Source: Capitella teleta
Taxonomy: Eukaryota; Annelida; Polychaeta; Capitellidae
DNA: 64,000 nt
Assembly: GCA_000328365.1 (NCBI GenBank)
Contig: KB310836.1
Location: 291,132 to 355,131 of the forward strand
Reading direction: 5' to 3'
Part shown: one piece after another, positions 46,891 to 58,418 of the stretch
How the letters are laid out: every line of letters begins with the position of its first letter
Numbering within the stretch: position 1 is the stretch's first letter
Translations under genes and position numbers: made by a program
Notes under the pieces: generated by a model
Seen by the model: the letters and a program-made list of their open reading frames with translations, nothing else
Database searches by the model: none
What the model was told of the DNA's origin: nothing

Positions 46891-48848
46891 TTCAATATTG
46901 AGGAATGGGATTTTCTCCATCACGAATTATGCTTCGTCATTAAAATCTACACTTTAATTCCATCCCCTTGTGTATTTGTTTCCCCGTTGTTGCTCTTCTA
47001 TACCCTTAATTCATCCAAACGTTCGGACATGTTTAGAAATTGTTCGACTTACACAGGACCAAATTTGAGGTGGGTTTGGGATGGTGTGTACGATACAGGG
47101 TGTACTTGTATGATTGCGTGCTATTCATTGGATGTGCTTCCTGTTAAGTAAGTTGTCTCCATCAATTCCAATTTAAGTTGTTTATCTCCACACAAGTACG
47201 TGCTTAAAATAATTCCCTGACGTCACATATTGCTAATTGTGCGATTCCAACATATACTAAGGTGCAAGAGAAACGATTTATAATTGGCCTAATAATTAGT
47301 TAATCCATGTTTGGGTCTACAAGAACACTCTACTTGGTGCACAACGCCATTCTCTTCATTTTCCAACCGATCCCTATTTCCTAGGCCAGCCAGTCCATAA
47401 AGATAAACATTCTTTCGAGTTCTCCCATAATAAGTTGACTTTAGTAGATGATGAAATTGACGGAAATGGTACTCCATTGAGTGCTTACTCAAAAACAGTC
47501 AGACTTTTGAAGAACACAAAATGCACTCTGGGAAGGCTGACAGCTTCCTGAAACGTAATATCCAGAATCTAAGGGTCACAAACCGCCAAATCGATACAGC
47601 GTATCAACCACGCAACAAACCAGATCTAACATGGATTGACCCAAGATAATTAATGCTCACCCATACCTTGTTATGGTCATCGTAGACATTAGTTTTAGAT
47701 TATCATTTTCATGCATTTCAATGAATAACAGCTTCTCGGCAGTGATGCTGCACATTGTTATGGGCGATAACAGGGATCTTAATTTCGCTCCATTTCGCTC
47801 CATTTCGCTCTTTCGTCAAACAACTCAACGAGGCCAATAGCTATCTTTGTGAAATGAAGTGAAAATGGAAAATCTCTTCTACGTGAATATTTATATGCCC
47901 GTTTCGTGGTTATCATGTGGCGATATCATTCTCTCTTTAAAAAAATTACCATCTCGTACTTACTGCATCATATATAAACATGGATCAATGTGGATATTTA
48001 TGTATAACTTTATGTTCTTATTTTTCCGTGTTTTATGAATGCACAATGGAGGAGCTAACGCAAATTATCTGCCCTGGAATGAAGCCACAACCATTTACAT
48101 CTTTCCATCATTAATCTGTGTTTTATCGGCAGGCAGAAGAAGATAAAAATAATAACTCAAGGTAAGCGTATCATTATAAAGATTTGCAACCGTTTAATCG
48201 TAGAGTATTCCGCGCAATATCAAAGCAATCCGTTGGACATTCGCCGGACCACATACCTATGGATAAATTATTCTATCATTGCTCGGGAACAATAGAGAAG
48301 TAAACATAAGTCGATCATACATATTATCTCCCAATCTACCTCAATCAAAATGTGGGTTAAAAGTGACACCTAGCAATATATTCTACTTGTTTGAGACTAT
48401 ATCTCTGGAGGGGGGAGAAGGGGTTCAAATAAATAGGTATCAAGAAACACTTCAACATTAAACTTCTAAAGGCGAAACTTGACGGACAAGATGTATCGTA
48501 AACTACATCCAAACATTCGTAGATTTCCAAGACTGGATTCCTCTGAAAATAATGATTTTGAATGCAGAGATTTATTAGCCACCAAAAGTAACGATCCCGT
48601 GCCCATTAATTAGGCAACGTTGAAGTGATGGCATATAGGTGTACACCTTTATAATTATTGGTCATAATGAACAAAATTCCCCAACTTTCACCGTGTTTAT
48701 CGAGGTCTCTCGGTATGCATGGACGCTTAATAATTAAGAGAGCAATGTTGGATGGCCAACATAACATGATTTGTGGTAAGGTTCCATCGAAGCACTTGAT
48801 AAACATATATAGCAGAGGTATACATCAATGCGATGCCTCAACAGAGGC
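46891..48848. other. Intergenic upstream of receptor gene 3
   Basis: AT-rich. A short tandem repeat of CATTTCGCTC (about three units) lies at 47789-47818. Small open frames have no domains. The final 200 bases may hold upstream control sequence for receptor gene 3. Confidence 0.4.
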
Positions 48849-48856
48849 TATATAAG
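48849..48856 (+). promoter_or_regulatory. TATA box of receptor gene 3
   Basis: TATATAAG places transcription start at about 48880. That decides the translation start: the upstream in-frame ATG at 48875 would lie at or before the cap site, so 48932 is the first usable one. Confidence 0.65.
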
Positions 48857-48931
48857 TGAGGCATTTCTGCTGTAATGGGCACAGCAGTCTACACGCCGTT
48901 ATCTTCAACATTTTGTCAAGCACCTACAGAC

Positions 48932-49972
48932 ATGGCGACTGTTTCACCACAAGAGTACTCAACTGAGATTGGCATAGTTATGCAGCAGGAACTGGATCTG
49001 TCAAAGTTTGACTCGTGCATCTTGTATTACTTTATCTTTGGATCATGCTTCGGAGGCTTTTTGATCATCATTGGGCTGGCAGGAAATGGCATGACCATTG
49101 CCATCATGGGCAGAGAGAGGAAGAAATCGGCAACCATCAACTGCCTCTTCATGCTGGCCATTGCTGATAGCTTGGTTCTGATCACGTATGGCTTCATGCT
49201 GATACCGGCAGGAATACGTAAGTATTTCTTCGGGTGGTGGAACGGTCATAACTACAACTACATCACAATGACATATGGCACAGAGATCACGAGAACCTTC
49301 AACCAAGTCTCTGCTTTCATCACCATGCTGGTCACCTTCCAGCGTTACGTGAGTGTTTGCCTGCCTCATCGTGCAAAGCAGCTCTGCTCCGTTCGTCTGG
49401 TGAACATCCTCACAGCCGTCTCCTACATCGTCTCGATTCTCTTCTTTTTGCCAAATTTCTTTCTGTATGCCATTGTAAAGGACGGTATGACCCATCGGTT
49501 CAGATCTGTAAGCCAACCACTTGTCCGCAGCTCCGCATTCCAGATCCTGTATGCTACCGTGGCCACGGGACTGGTGACCTATGTCATCCCAGTTTCCAGC
49601 CTGAGCTTCATGTCAATTCAAATTCTGCGCACCTTGAAGACACAGAGCAAGGTAATGCAGAAGTCAGATGACCGGACTCAAGCCCGCAAGGACCTGACGC
49701 TGTCTTCAGTCGCCATCGTCGCTCTCTTCCTCATTTGCCAGTCATTCGTCCTGGTCAACCGAGTACTTATGTGGCTGTATGATCCATATTTTGGTTCATC
49801 TCGTTGCGGAGGCGATCTGCAGTACTTTGCTTTCGTACCTTACCTCACTATGGTCATCAACTCGGCTGCCAACTTTGCCATCTACGTCATTCTTGCTAAG
49901 GGATTCAGGAAGAAGGTTGCAAGACTTCTCAAAGGCCGCAACCAGATTGCGCCGAATGAGTCATCTAACTAG
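48932..49972 (+). CDS. Class A peptide-type GPCR, receptor gene 3 (intronless)
   Basis: 346 residues from the Met of MATVSPQEYSTEIG, which matches the start of receptors 1 and 2. An in-frame ATG at 48875 would add 19 residues, but it sits at the expected transcription start. Same landmarks as its paralogs: GN in TM1, FQRYVSVC, CQSF in TM6, NSAANFAIY in TM7, no cysteine at 3.25 (methionine) or in ECL2. It is clearly more diverged from genes 1 and 2 than they are from each other, and its C-terminal tail is shorter (ends NQIAPNESSN). In the TM5 region (SQPLVRSSAF, IPVSSLSFM) it shares some states with gene 2 rather than gene 1, which bears on the conversion question. Ligand unknown. Confidence 0.93.
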   Translation: MATVSPQEYSTEIGIVMQQELDLSKFDSCILYYFIFGSCFGGFLIIIGLAGNGMTIAIMGRERKKSATINCLFMLAIADSLVLITYGFMLIPAGIRKYFFGWWNGHNYNYITMTYGTEITRTFNQVSAFITMLVTFQRYVSVCLPHRAKQLCSVRLVNILTAVSYIVSILFFLPNFFLYAIVKDGMTHRFRSVSQPLVRSSAFQILYATVATGLVTYVIPVSSLSFMSIQILRTLKTQSKVMQKSDDRTQARKDLTLSSVAIVALFLICQSFVLVNRVLMWLYDPYFGSSRCGGDLQYFAFVPYLTMVINSAANFAIYVILAKGFRKKVARLLKGRNQIAPNESSN

Positions 49973-52074
49973 ACAAATAATTGATTGGTTTACTGCATCA
50001 AAGTATCAACCGCTTCCATGTTTGCTTTCATCATTTGCGTATCTTTTTCGTCGCCTCACGGATGTTTTGAGGCACACTTTGCGAGCTTACGTAATGTATT
50101 CGTGCATTTAAAAATACGTGTTTATCTCTGGATAAACTATACACCTACTTTTGTTTAATTTGTTTTAAGGCACTAATATAATACCGATAGTATCAGAGTG
50201 TCGTAAACACTATTCATTCCTTCATTTTATTGCACCCATAACCCGATCTCTTACCTACCTCATTTTGCACTTATGATTTGATGAATTTTGTCGAGCTTTG
50301 TTTGTTGCACATTCTGAGGAAAAGGTTTGCTGAATAATTGACTCTTCTGTGTCGTTAAAGTGTCGAGCAGGTGAAGTACATGCATAATCGGATGTTGGAG
50401 TATTTCATGGAAAATTATCAACTTTATGTGTGACATTTACTTATTATGGTTCAGTAATTATATTATATGCACATATAATTCATGTATATTTTGTGAAAAT
50501 GATTTTACAAATGATAATTATAACGTACATAAATATAAATTTCGTTTACAGCTCTCCCTTCGTTGTTCCTGAATTTATCTGGACAGTTATCATTGATGTG
50601 TAGCCATTCGTGGATACTTTTATTTTATGTAGATGGGAGTCGTTGTCATGCTTGCTACACTTAAAACAGGTCTGCACACAGTCCACGGCGAAACCTTTTA
50701 AGCCAACAAATGTTATACTTGTATGGTGTGTTGGGTGTCACCATGATACATAAAAGGGTCCCCTCTTCCCCCAGCATACATTTAGAGGTATATTATATTG
50801 TTCTTAGATGACGTTCATAATTGATCTGCTTTTGTTTCTATCATAGGAAATTCTCCAGAAATTACAGTCAGATATTTAATATATCTTATGAATCAACAGG
50901 CCAGATGATTTCAAGGCGTCTTTTTTAAAGTACACAACATTAGATTTCCGTTTCATGTGACCGAATGCAAGGCTATGGCATCCCTATCATATTGTGGCTG
51001 TGTTATTTCAGTTTGCTTAAGAATGTCCCAATATTTTGAATATTTTCAAATAATTTGTGTCTGAGATAACGCTCAAATTAGTGAGTGTACTCAAGAGGAG
51101 TTATAGTATTATGCGTGGGCCTTTCTGCTATGACCCCGGAACTACTGACTGGAATCTTAACAGCGTTTCACATCATTGCTCCACAGTTAAATCAATGTTG
51201 CAAAGCATGTCATATCAACTATAAAAAAGGTGAATATCCTGATGACGGATCCCAAATTCGACGGTTTAGACGTAAAGTGGCCAAAGTGACATTTTTTACA
51301 AAGTGGACTTTTTCACATTATGGGAATCAGCAAGAGCTGCTCTATATTCCTGACTAAAAATCGGCCATATAATATTATTCCACAGAATAACAAAGTTCAC
51401 TATGCCTATCTACAATATCTGAAAATTAAAGCTGTGTTCAATTCAGAAGGAGAGTGTCTTAAGTGCAAAACTGTACTTAGGGCAGTGTACGTCTGAAACA
51501 TGCTGTCATAAGTTATAATGATAAAAGTCGTATCTACAATTTTCCCCAAAAAAATGATGCAATTAGGCCAGTTTACTTCCAAGAAATCCAGGGTCTCAAT
51601 AATCGTTGTATGCACATTGGGCAAAACAATAATAGAAATTGTAGTTCCTGGAAGACGATTTGTCTGTATACAAGGAGGGAAATAAACATACATTCGTTGC
51701 CAGTCGTCGTGGAAGGCTGTTTTTCAACCTCATCTTCGATTTTCATCACATTATGAGAACATAACTGGGTAAGTTTAATTCAAAATAATGAAAAAATATT
51801 AATATACATGTACAACAGCGTTATGCATGTTGTGTATTACTTATAATTATTGTAACTGTTCGCCAATTCATCTAAAATTATTGACTTAAATTTGTTTATT
51901 AACTGCAAGTAAAAACCTTGTTTAATTAATTATGTAAGCATGATTATATTTATACTGTACAGCACTCTCAGCATTGTTCCGCTATACATAGTCATTACAT
52001 GACATAGTGAAAATAATATTCAACATAATTATTAAATACATTGTGGTTTCATCTTCTGTTGTTTCCCTTTTTAG
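49973..52074. other. 3' flank of receptor gene 3 and intergenic
   Basis: Bases 50167-50207 carry a short hairpin-forming repeat (GGCACT to AGTGTC) also found at 60436-60472. Otherwise AT-rich with domain-free frames. A pyrimidine-rich run at 52057-52074 ends in a splice acceptor for the next exon. Confidence 0.4.
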
Positions 52075-52075
52075 A

Positions 52076-52630
52076 ATGGATTATCCAGTCGAAGCCAATA
52101 ACTCCTTCAATTTGAGTTTGGAGTTAAAAAGACTGTCATTCAATCTCAGCTTCGACCTTGATCAGGCACATTGTGGGCTCAATGCCTCCGTCAATCTAAG
52201 TGCTGACCTTGGAGTTAGAGATGAACCACATGCTGGCACCTCTAAGCTGAATGAGGAGGTGGATCAACTGGATCGAGACTTGATCCCTGAGGAAGTGGAG
52301 AACAATCCAGAAGAAAGACATAAACCTGATGTCTCCATCGATGTGAGTGCTGACATTGAAGTCAAAGTTGAAGGGCGTGGTGAGAGGGAGAATAAGGAAA
52401 ACTCAACTGGCAGGCTGAATGAGGAGGTGAATAATGAAACAGGAATCCTTGACCAGTATGGATCGACACCAGAATCATCGTTTGAGAAGATGGATGATGA
52501 CATCAATGATGAAGAGTTCGTCCCAACGGAAGAGACTCACACTGAAGAGCTCATGCTTCCCCCAAAGCATAGTGAACCCAGGATGATGACAGTGATTAGT
52601 ATTGGTGATTACATGTATACCATTCAGTGA
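52076..52630 (+). CDS. Acidic, low-complexity protein or exon, unrecognised
   Basis: Open frame of 184 residues starting MDYPVEANNSFNLSLELKRL. The ATG lies one base after a strong acceptor (TTGTTTCCCTTTTTAG, ending 52074), implying an upstream untranslated exon. Two motifs repeat: alternating-hydrophobic segments (SFNLSLELKRLSFNLSFDLD, NASVNLSADLGV, VSIDVSADIEV), and KLNEEVDQLD / RLNEEVNNETG. The rest is very acidic (DDDINDEEFVPTEETHTEE). There is no signal peptide or transmembrane segment. Near the end, CATTCA/GTGAGT at 52626/52627 is a good donor, so the printed stop may be intronic and the protein may continue. No family recognised. Confidence 0.5.
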   Translation: MDYPVEANNSFNLSLELKRLSFNLSFDLDQAHCGLNASVNLSADLGVRDEPHAGTSKLNEEVDQLDRDLIPEEVENNPEERHKPDVSIDVSADIEVKVEGRGERENKENSTGRLNEEVNNETGILDQYGSTPESSFEKMDDDINDEEFVPTEETHTEELMLPPKHSEPRMMTVISIGDYMYTIQ

Positions 52631-53674
52631 GTCTGCCCAACTCACAATCCTTACGCATTTGAGTGTCTAATCAGTGCATAATGCAGGTGTGTAAATTAAC
52701 AATTAGCGTTTTAGTAATCCTCATTAGGTCACAGTATAAATACAACTATTAGATTCATAATGCAGTTTCTAATCTTATCGGTGATTGGACATAAAGATAA
52801 CGTGCGTGGAAATGTGACGTAGAGTAACATTCATCGCCTACTTGCAGATGGGCCCCTGCTCGATTTGTTACCAGTAATGGTCCAAGAGGGCATATGATTA
52901 GGTCGTTTATTCGAGCATTTGGTTGCTATAATTATTAACGAATTTCAATGGATTTTGATTGAAACTCACATTGTTATAGGTGGGAATATATCTTGTTACT
53001 AATCATTTATATTGATTAATTATATATACGATATAATAATCGTTTTATCGGGCTCTGAAAATGATTTGCTGTTGGTTTTGCCCAGAAGGCCAAAACGTAA
53101 AAATATTTTGTATTATTTCACGAATAATATTTCATGCTGTCGGAGATGGCCAAGCAATTCAGGAGCCTATTGCCGCTGAAGCAAGCAAAACGTTTAACAT
53201 CAACCATAAATGAATACTCTTGTGTTTTTGAATTTACCTTTGTTTTTGTTTTTTGTTTGTGTTTTTTATTTTCAATTCTTCGATGTTTTCTCATGAAAAT
53301 AAAACATAGTTTTCGACTGAACTTAATTGAAAATATTATTGACATTTTAAGTACCAGAACCACAGTGGTAATGAAACAAAAATATTATGAGTAAAATTAT
53401 GTTAAAAGCAATATATATATTATAATTGGAGAATGCAACTTCACCCTATTATGACCCGGTCAACTTTTTTTTTTTTTTCGATGTTCCTTATCATAATCAT
53501 AACGCTTTCATCATCCCTCCCATAATGATTGCATAAATGATTATCTATGAGCTGTGATACCTATTCCTGGTGCGTAAGAATAGACGGTGACAACATTATT
53601 GAACAGGCAGTCACAACAGTTTACCGATGTAAATGTTTGTTTTCCAAGGTAAGTAGGTTTTCCGGTTAAGTCAC
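52631..53674. other. Intergenic or intronic, no feature seen
   Basis: AT-rich sequence with T/A runs. If the donor at 52627 is used, this is intron of the acidic gene. Opposite-strand frames at 53118-53394 shadow each other. Confidence 0.35.
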
Positions 53675-53820
53675 TTGGAAGTCGATGATTATGCTCGGGT
53701 TGATCATGGTTCTCGTGAATTTGGAGCCAAATAACTGCATGAACTCGACTTCGTCTCGTCGGTTATTTGGCTTCAGATTCACTTGAACATGATCAACCCC
53801 AGCATAATCACTTCCTTCCC
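53675..53820. repeat. Foldback repeat, ~56-bp arms
   Basis: The left arm (GATTATGCTCGGGTTGATCA onward, to GAGCCAAATAAC) pairs with the right arm (GTTATTTGGCTTCAGATTCA to CAGCATAATCACTTCC) over about 55 bases with few mismatches. The loop is about 40 bases and contains GAACTCGACTTCGTCTCGTC. A truncated relative sits at 31358-31470. Non-coding, MITE-like. Confidence 0.7.
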
Positions 53821-54106
53821 GTAACTCATCCCTTAATTAAAACATCTATACTATTACTAGGTAATAATTACCGTAATTGCTTTGACGCGCGCAGACGCGC
53901 ATATTTTCACGGGAAATCGGCGGCCGACATCGCTCTGGTACACGACAGCCTCTCGACAAATGCGGGTTGTATCACATCATTGTACTCTCACAGTTGAAAG
54001 GTATGCAATTGTTATACATTTATAATAAAATAGACTTACTGCAACTCGTCTTCACTTCCACACTCTGTGACTCTAGCAAGATTCAAGAGTATATAATCCA
54101 TGATTA
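53821..54106. other. Intergenic, no feature seen
   Basis: Short CG-containing patch at 53884-53945 (GACGCGCGCAGACGCGC, GGCGGCCGACATCGC) without a supported exon. Confidence 0.3.
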
Positions 54107-54175
54107 GTTGAAAACTACAGCGAGATGCCAAGCCAAGGTTGAAGGTGTACACCTCATCGGATTCATCTGTGTTAG
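54107..54175 (+). repeat. Solo copy of the ~60-bp foldback end motif
   Basis: ACTACAGCGAGATGCC to TCATCTGTGTTAG matches the ends at 2188-2251, 2492-2560, 42693-42750 and 45250-45315. No inverted partner was found nearby, so this is a single end or a decayed copy. Confidence 0.5.
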
Positions 54176-56035
54176 TAATCCATTAATTTAATCCAGTACA
54201 CTGTCACGGTGATTATTGCAAATGCACCATCCTGTCACCGTGGAAAACGACAGCTTCAAATATTATTGAAGCATTCCTTAAATATTTCAGCACAGTTTAA
54301 CAGAATGACTCATTTCGCAATTCGATGCACATACAGACCGTACACAAAATAAATTCCGAGAAAGGCGCTCTGTCGAAACCGAGAGTCGAAAATCGCAGTT
54401 CTATGAAAGCGTTCAGCAGGCTTCATCCCCCTTCCCTTCCCATGTGCACTGAAAACTGAGAAATATCGTGCAAACGTAGTCGCGCGCTTCTCCATGTCGT
54501 GCTCGATTTGCTTACATGTATTTCAGTTGTTTTCGGTGTCGGCTTATCAACCGTCTTTTTAAAATTCAAATACGCGAGAATTATTTATGATTTTATGAGT
54601 ACAACTGAATATGAAATTAATACGGCCGAAACGCACTCAACTGTTCCTCCTTCAACTGATTAATTTCAATTCCTAAATTGTACTTGAAGCCGGCTTCCCG
54701 TAATGCACGCTCCATCTTGATAATAATTATGGCGCGAAAAGCATTTCACGCAAGGCATGAATTATGCGAATAAGCCGAATGGCTGCGTGGGTTGGGCTTA
54801 TAAACTTCTTGGAATGTCGGTGTAAATTTGCTGTGTTTAGTAGGAAATACTGGACAGAATCTAATTTTGAATAGTGTGGCGTTTTCATAATAGAGGATTT
54901 TAATATGGTAATACGGGATTGTTAGCGTGTCTACCAATGCCCACGGGTTTTGACGCCAGAAAAACTTTTAGTTTTTAACCTACAGTTACTATCAGCGTAG
55001 ATCTGAAATGGCCGCTGACGAATAGGCTAAACGCAAGTCATCATAACGTTCAATCAGCGATTGACTGGCAGACTGACTGAGTGATATAATAATGTAAAAG
55101 GGGTACTCATGGCCAATCTGGTGTATCACATCAGTTTATATACTTTATTGCCACGTATGAAACTGATTATCAAGATATGTACACAGCATAAATGGTGAAG
55201 TGGAAGTGAAGTGTTGCTCCTGAGTTTATAATTGCGTGATCTCCGTCTCGTTCGATGGACACAGTGGGAATGATGACGTCAAGCGGTGCGAAAACGATTG
55301 GGACTTCGACGAGCCGATCAAAGAGAAGAAGCGAGTTGTTATCGAGCCGCGGGAGGATAGATACAATAAAAGAGTGCATGATTACGATGAAAGGCGGAGT
55401 GCGTTATGAAAGATAACGTTATGAAACTGTGCGTTATGAAACTGCCATTTACACAGAGAATGTTCAACTCTGATTTACACTCCCCGATCAAAGTGATTCG
55501 AGCGAGTGCAAGGTGTAAAAACGAAACGAAAGACAGACAAAGAAAAAAAATCGTACTAGTCAAAAAAAAACACAATCAAACAAACAAACAAACATGTACT
55601 TGTACTTGAATTAATAATCGAGCTAAAAGTGAATTCCAACTCTCTTGAGTTAATCAACTTTGGCTGCAGCACATGGATTCAATGGGCGATTTAGCTGAAT
55701 TCATAACGCAGTCCGAGTCATTATGATTTTATGAAACTGAATTGTATGCAATACAGGAATACAAGTAGCTATGATTGTTCACATATCTCACTTTCTTCAC
55801 GTACATCAATGGTGGAGGCATTATATGCATATACATATGCATGTCCACACTTAGGATTGATAAGGTCACATGGCTTTAATGAAAAATTACATGATGTTCA
55901 AGTCTAGTATTGCTCTATATACACGTACTTGAAATGCTCTTAGACTTACGGCTTCCTCCATCCATAAACCCAGCATATAAAAACAGACATTTCCAACCCC
56001 CTACCAGTCTCCAAATACCTACTACAGACCACACC
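54176..56035. other. Intergenic with dispersed repeat remnants
   Basis: Bases 54690-55035 contain both halves of the repeat at 34013-34110, separated here by about 250 bases of other sequence. Bases 55404-55443 hold three close CGTTATGAAA words. T/A-rich runs occur at 55540-55600. No gene was recognised. Confidence 0.35.
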
Positions 56036-56063
56036 AACAGACCCCGAGATTTCGGGGTCTGTT
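56036..56063. repeat. Perfect 12-bp hairpin
   Basis: AACAGACCCCGA pairs exactly with TCGGGGTCTGTT around the loop GATT. It lies about 140 bases upstream of the deleted hAT element and could be a subterminal structure of that element. It is not a terminator in any eukaryotic sense. Confidence 0.5.
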
Positions 56064-56179
56064 CGATAACGCCAGGGAACGTCTTCAGATCCTAAAAAAA
56101 CGTGTGGATCGACGGCGCCTCCTGGTTTTGTATCCACCTCCAGAATGGACACGGGAAAGGGGCGAAATAAATTCATAAA

Positions 56180-56631
56180 ACAGCAACACTTCGTCGGTCA
56201 ATATAAGTGCTTTCATTCTCTCAGCTACACGAAGAAATATTCTGCAAAATATGCGTTCTGTTAGCCATGAATGAATTTCATGGCCAAGTAATTGGAGACT
56301 TGGTTAAACAGCCCCTGAAGAAATATGCACACCTTACAAGCAAAACTGTTAAATTGAATCTGCACATCAAAACCAGCTTCCACGTCTCAAGTGTTGCATT
56401 GGCACATATTTAGTCAAGATGTGCTTCTCCAAATATTTGTTACATTGCCCATTACCACTGCGACGGGTGAATATTCGTTCAGTGCTTTGAAGTTCATTGT
56501 GAACTACCCACGGTCAACAATGGGGGAAACCCACTTCAATGGGTTGTTTATCTTGTTAATCAGGAGGAATATCATAATTGACCCAGACAAGATCCTCGAC
56601 GATTTCTCACCCAAAAACCTGTGTTTGAAGT

Positions 56632-56640
<9 letters not shown>
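56180..56640 (+). mobile_element. hAT DNA transposon, internally deleted
   Basis: The first part (about 56220-56400) encodes EEIFCKICVLLAMNE, GDLVKQPLKKYAHLTSKTVK and FHVSSVALAH, matching the TTF-type zinc-binding N-terminal region of hAT/ZMYM-like transposases. It is followed, in a different frame, by LLQIFVTLPITTATGEYSFS, ALKFIVNYPRSTMGE and IIIDPDKILDDF (about 56415-56610), the hAT C-terminal dimerisation region. The catalytic middle is missing. It ends at a 28-base T run. A dead, internally deleted copy; terminal repeats not identified. Confidence 0.85.
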
Positions 56641-56662
<22 letters not shown>

Positions 56663-58273
56663 TACAGAGTGGTCATTACGATGGTTAAAATGAATTTACA
56701 ATTGTTGTCTTGTGAATGCTTTCAAATTTGATCATGCACGAATCACTGAAACATTAAACAGAATCCGTGTTTTGAAGATCATTAATATAAGTATAATCTT
56801 ATTGGGTTTTTAATACTTTTTATTGTTGTTCCATTTTATCATTATTGTAATACGTGTATCATGTTAATGGGTTAATAATTTGTATTGACTATATTATAAT
56901 ATGAGCTTCGGCCATCCCCTCAAAGATATTCAGAATACGCCGCTGTGGTCACAATGTATATGTTTATACCATACTCGGTGAGAATCCTTACAATATTGAC
57001 TGTGGAGGTGAGGAAAGAGAGGAGACCGACGCTAAACTTTCGTCTGCGCTCTCCAGGTGGCGTCACCGGAGCCAATAGACGGAGTCAAGGTACGGATGCA
57101 TTCTGAGCAGTGGATTGACTGCCACTGCACTCGGAGCAGCTGCTGACGTAAACAATTGATTGATCACGTGACCTGACACGTGACTCGCTTTGAACTCAGC
57201 TGCATGACCCCCTCCCGGGAAGGCCATAAGCTCTTAAGAAATATGTCGTCTTTCAAATGGCTAAGGCTAGTGATGAACAGGGCACTGGGATAATGCAGAG
57301 ATACGAAGCTTGTGTATTCCAGACAACGGTTCTCATAGTTTTCCCAATGTACAATTAATTCTGATGACAAATACCCTCAAACTATTAGAATAATATCAAA
57401 TGCATGATCACAGTTTGGCTCAACAGACTTAATATTGGTTGTACTGTTATTGTCTTTAAGCTGTCGTCTGGCTTCAAGCAAAATGTGTAAATAAAAGCAC
57501 GAATCAAACCAAGGCTAAGTCAAGGATTCGTGCTGTGTCATGGGAAGGATTAGTTGTGTGAAAGATGTGTTATGGTGATGTGAGCATATGATGATGAACA
57601 TCATGCTGCCACTTTGGTCTGCTAGTCAAACAAATGCACACATGGATGATAACCAAGAATGTATAGGTCACCAGTGGAGTAAGATCTGACTCTGGGATCA
57701 TTGAAGCGAAATGAAGGATTGCATGGCTGCCAATCCATGCATTCAGGGCCAAAATCGGAGACCAAAATAAATGGAGTATGAATACAAATCTATATTAAGC
57801 GGGTCGTGTGATTGATATCAAGAGTATTTTGGAAGGAAGTACTCAATCATGTATTCTGATACTATGTACTGATATACTGTACTCAGTTGAGAAATCGCAA
57901 TCAAATTCCTGATTGTGAATCGACCTGCCAATGTCTCAATGGACGCCACAAATAGAAAGGCAATAATATATATTCTTGTATTCATATTTGTACTTGTAAG
58001 GACAAAAAAAAAGTTATTTTTGGCTTGCAATTGCTCAGATTGTGTGTGGTTTGAGGCTCAACAGCAGTATTCTTCTTGACTTCTTCCCCCACTTGTCAAC
58101 GACAGGAAATCGCTCTGTGATTAATCGCCCCTGCAGCAGAAACACGTCTTTGACCTTCTGTTTTACCGAATCATTCTGAGAGAAAATAGCTTTGATTGAA
58201 TCGATAGGAAAAGGAAATGAGAGGGCTGTTGCCCTGCCAGGGAACATGTGCTGCCGTGGGGGAGGAGGGCTTC
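56641..58273. other. Intergenic, no firm feature
   Basis: AT-rich. A balanced patch at 57000-57150 contains a 33-base splice-flanked interval that I do not call. An imperfect hairpin pairs AGCACGAATC with GATTCGTGCT at about 57495-57535. Confidence 0.35.
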
Positions 58274-58280
58274 TATAAAG
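58274..58280 (+). promoter_or_regulatory. Possible TATA box of an unrecognised gene
   Basis: TATAAAG in a G-rich context, 57 bases before the ATG of the candidate exon that follows. It predicts transcription start near 58305. Confidence 0.4.
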
Positions 58281-58336
58281 GGAGCAGATTAGGGACAGCG
58301 TCACCCGTCTCCGTGGATTTACAGCAGCTGAAGCAG

Positions 58337-58418
58337 ATGAAGCAGCTGCAGGTGGATAGCGAAGGTGAAGAGGACAAAGGATGCTTAGTTCACCCAGGAG
58401 TACTTGGAAGTAATTATG
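58337..58418 (+). CDS. Candidate first coding exon, unrecognised
   Basis: The ATG at 58337 opens MKQLQVDSEGEEDKGCLVHP and seven further codons, then a consensus donor ATG/GTGAGT at 58418/58419. Together with the TATAAAG upstream this looks like the 5' end of a gene. The base composition is balanced against AT-rich flanks. A good acceptor (CTTTTCAG) at 59677 would continue in phase but reaches a stop after 11 codons, so the true downstream exon is not established. Confidence 0.35.

Noticed and set aside
47789-47818. CRISPR-like short direct repeats
   Set aside because: Three abutting CATTTCGCTC units without spacers; a small tandem repeat in an animal genome.
48875-48931. Upstream in-frame ATG giving 19 extra residues in receptor 3
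   Set aside because: It lies at the transcription start predicted from the TATA box at 48849 and has no counterpart in receptors 1 and 2.
57057-57089. 33-base interval between a good acceptor and a good donor
   Set aside because: Could be a microexon, but no neighbouring exons were found and chance occurrence is likely.
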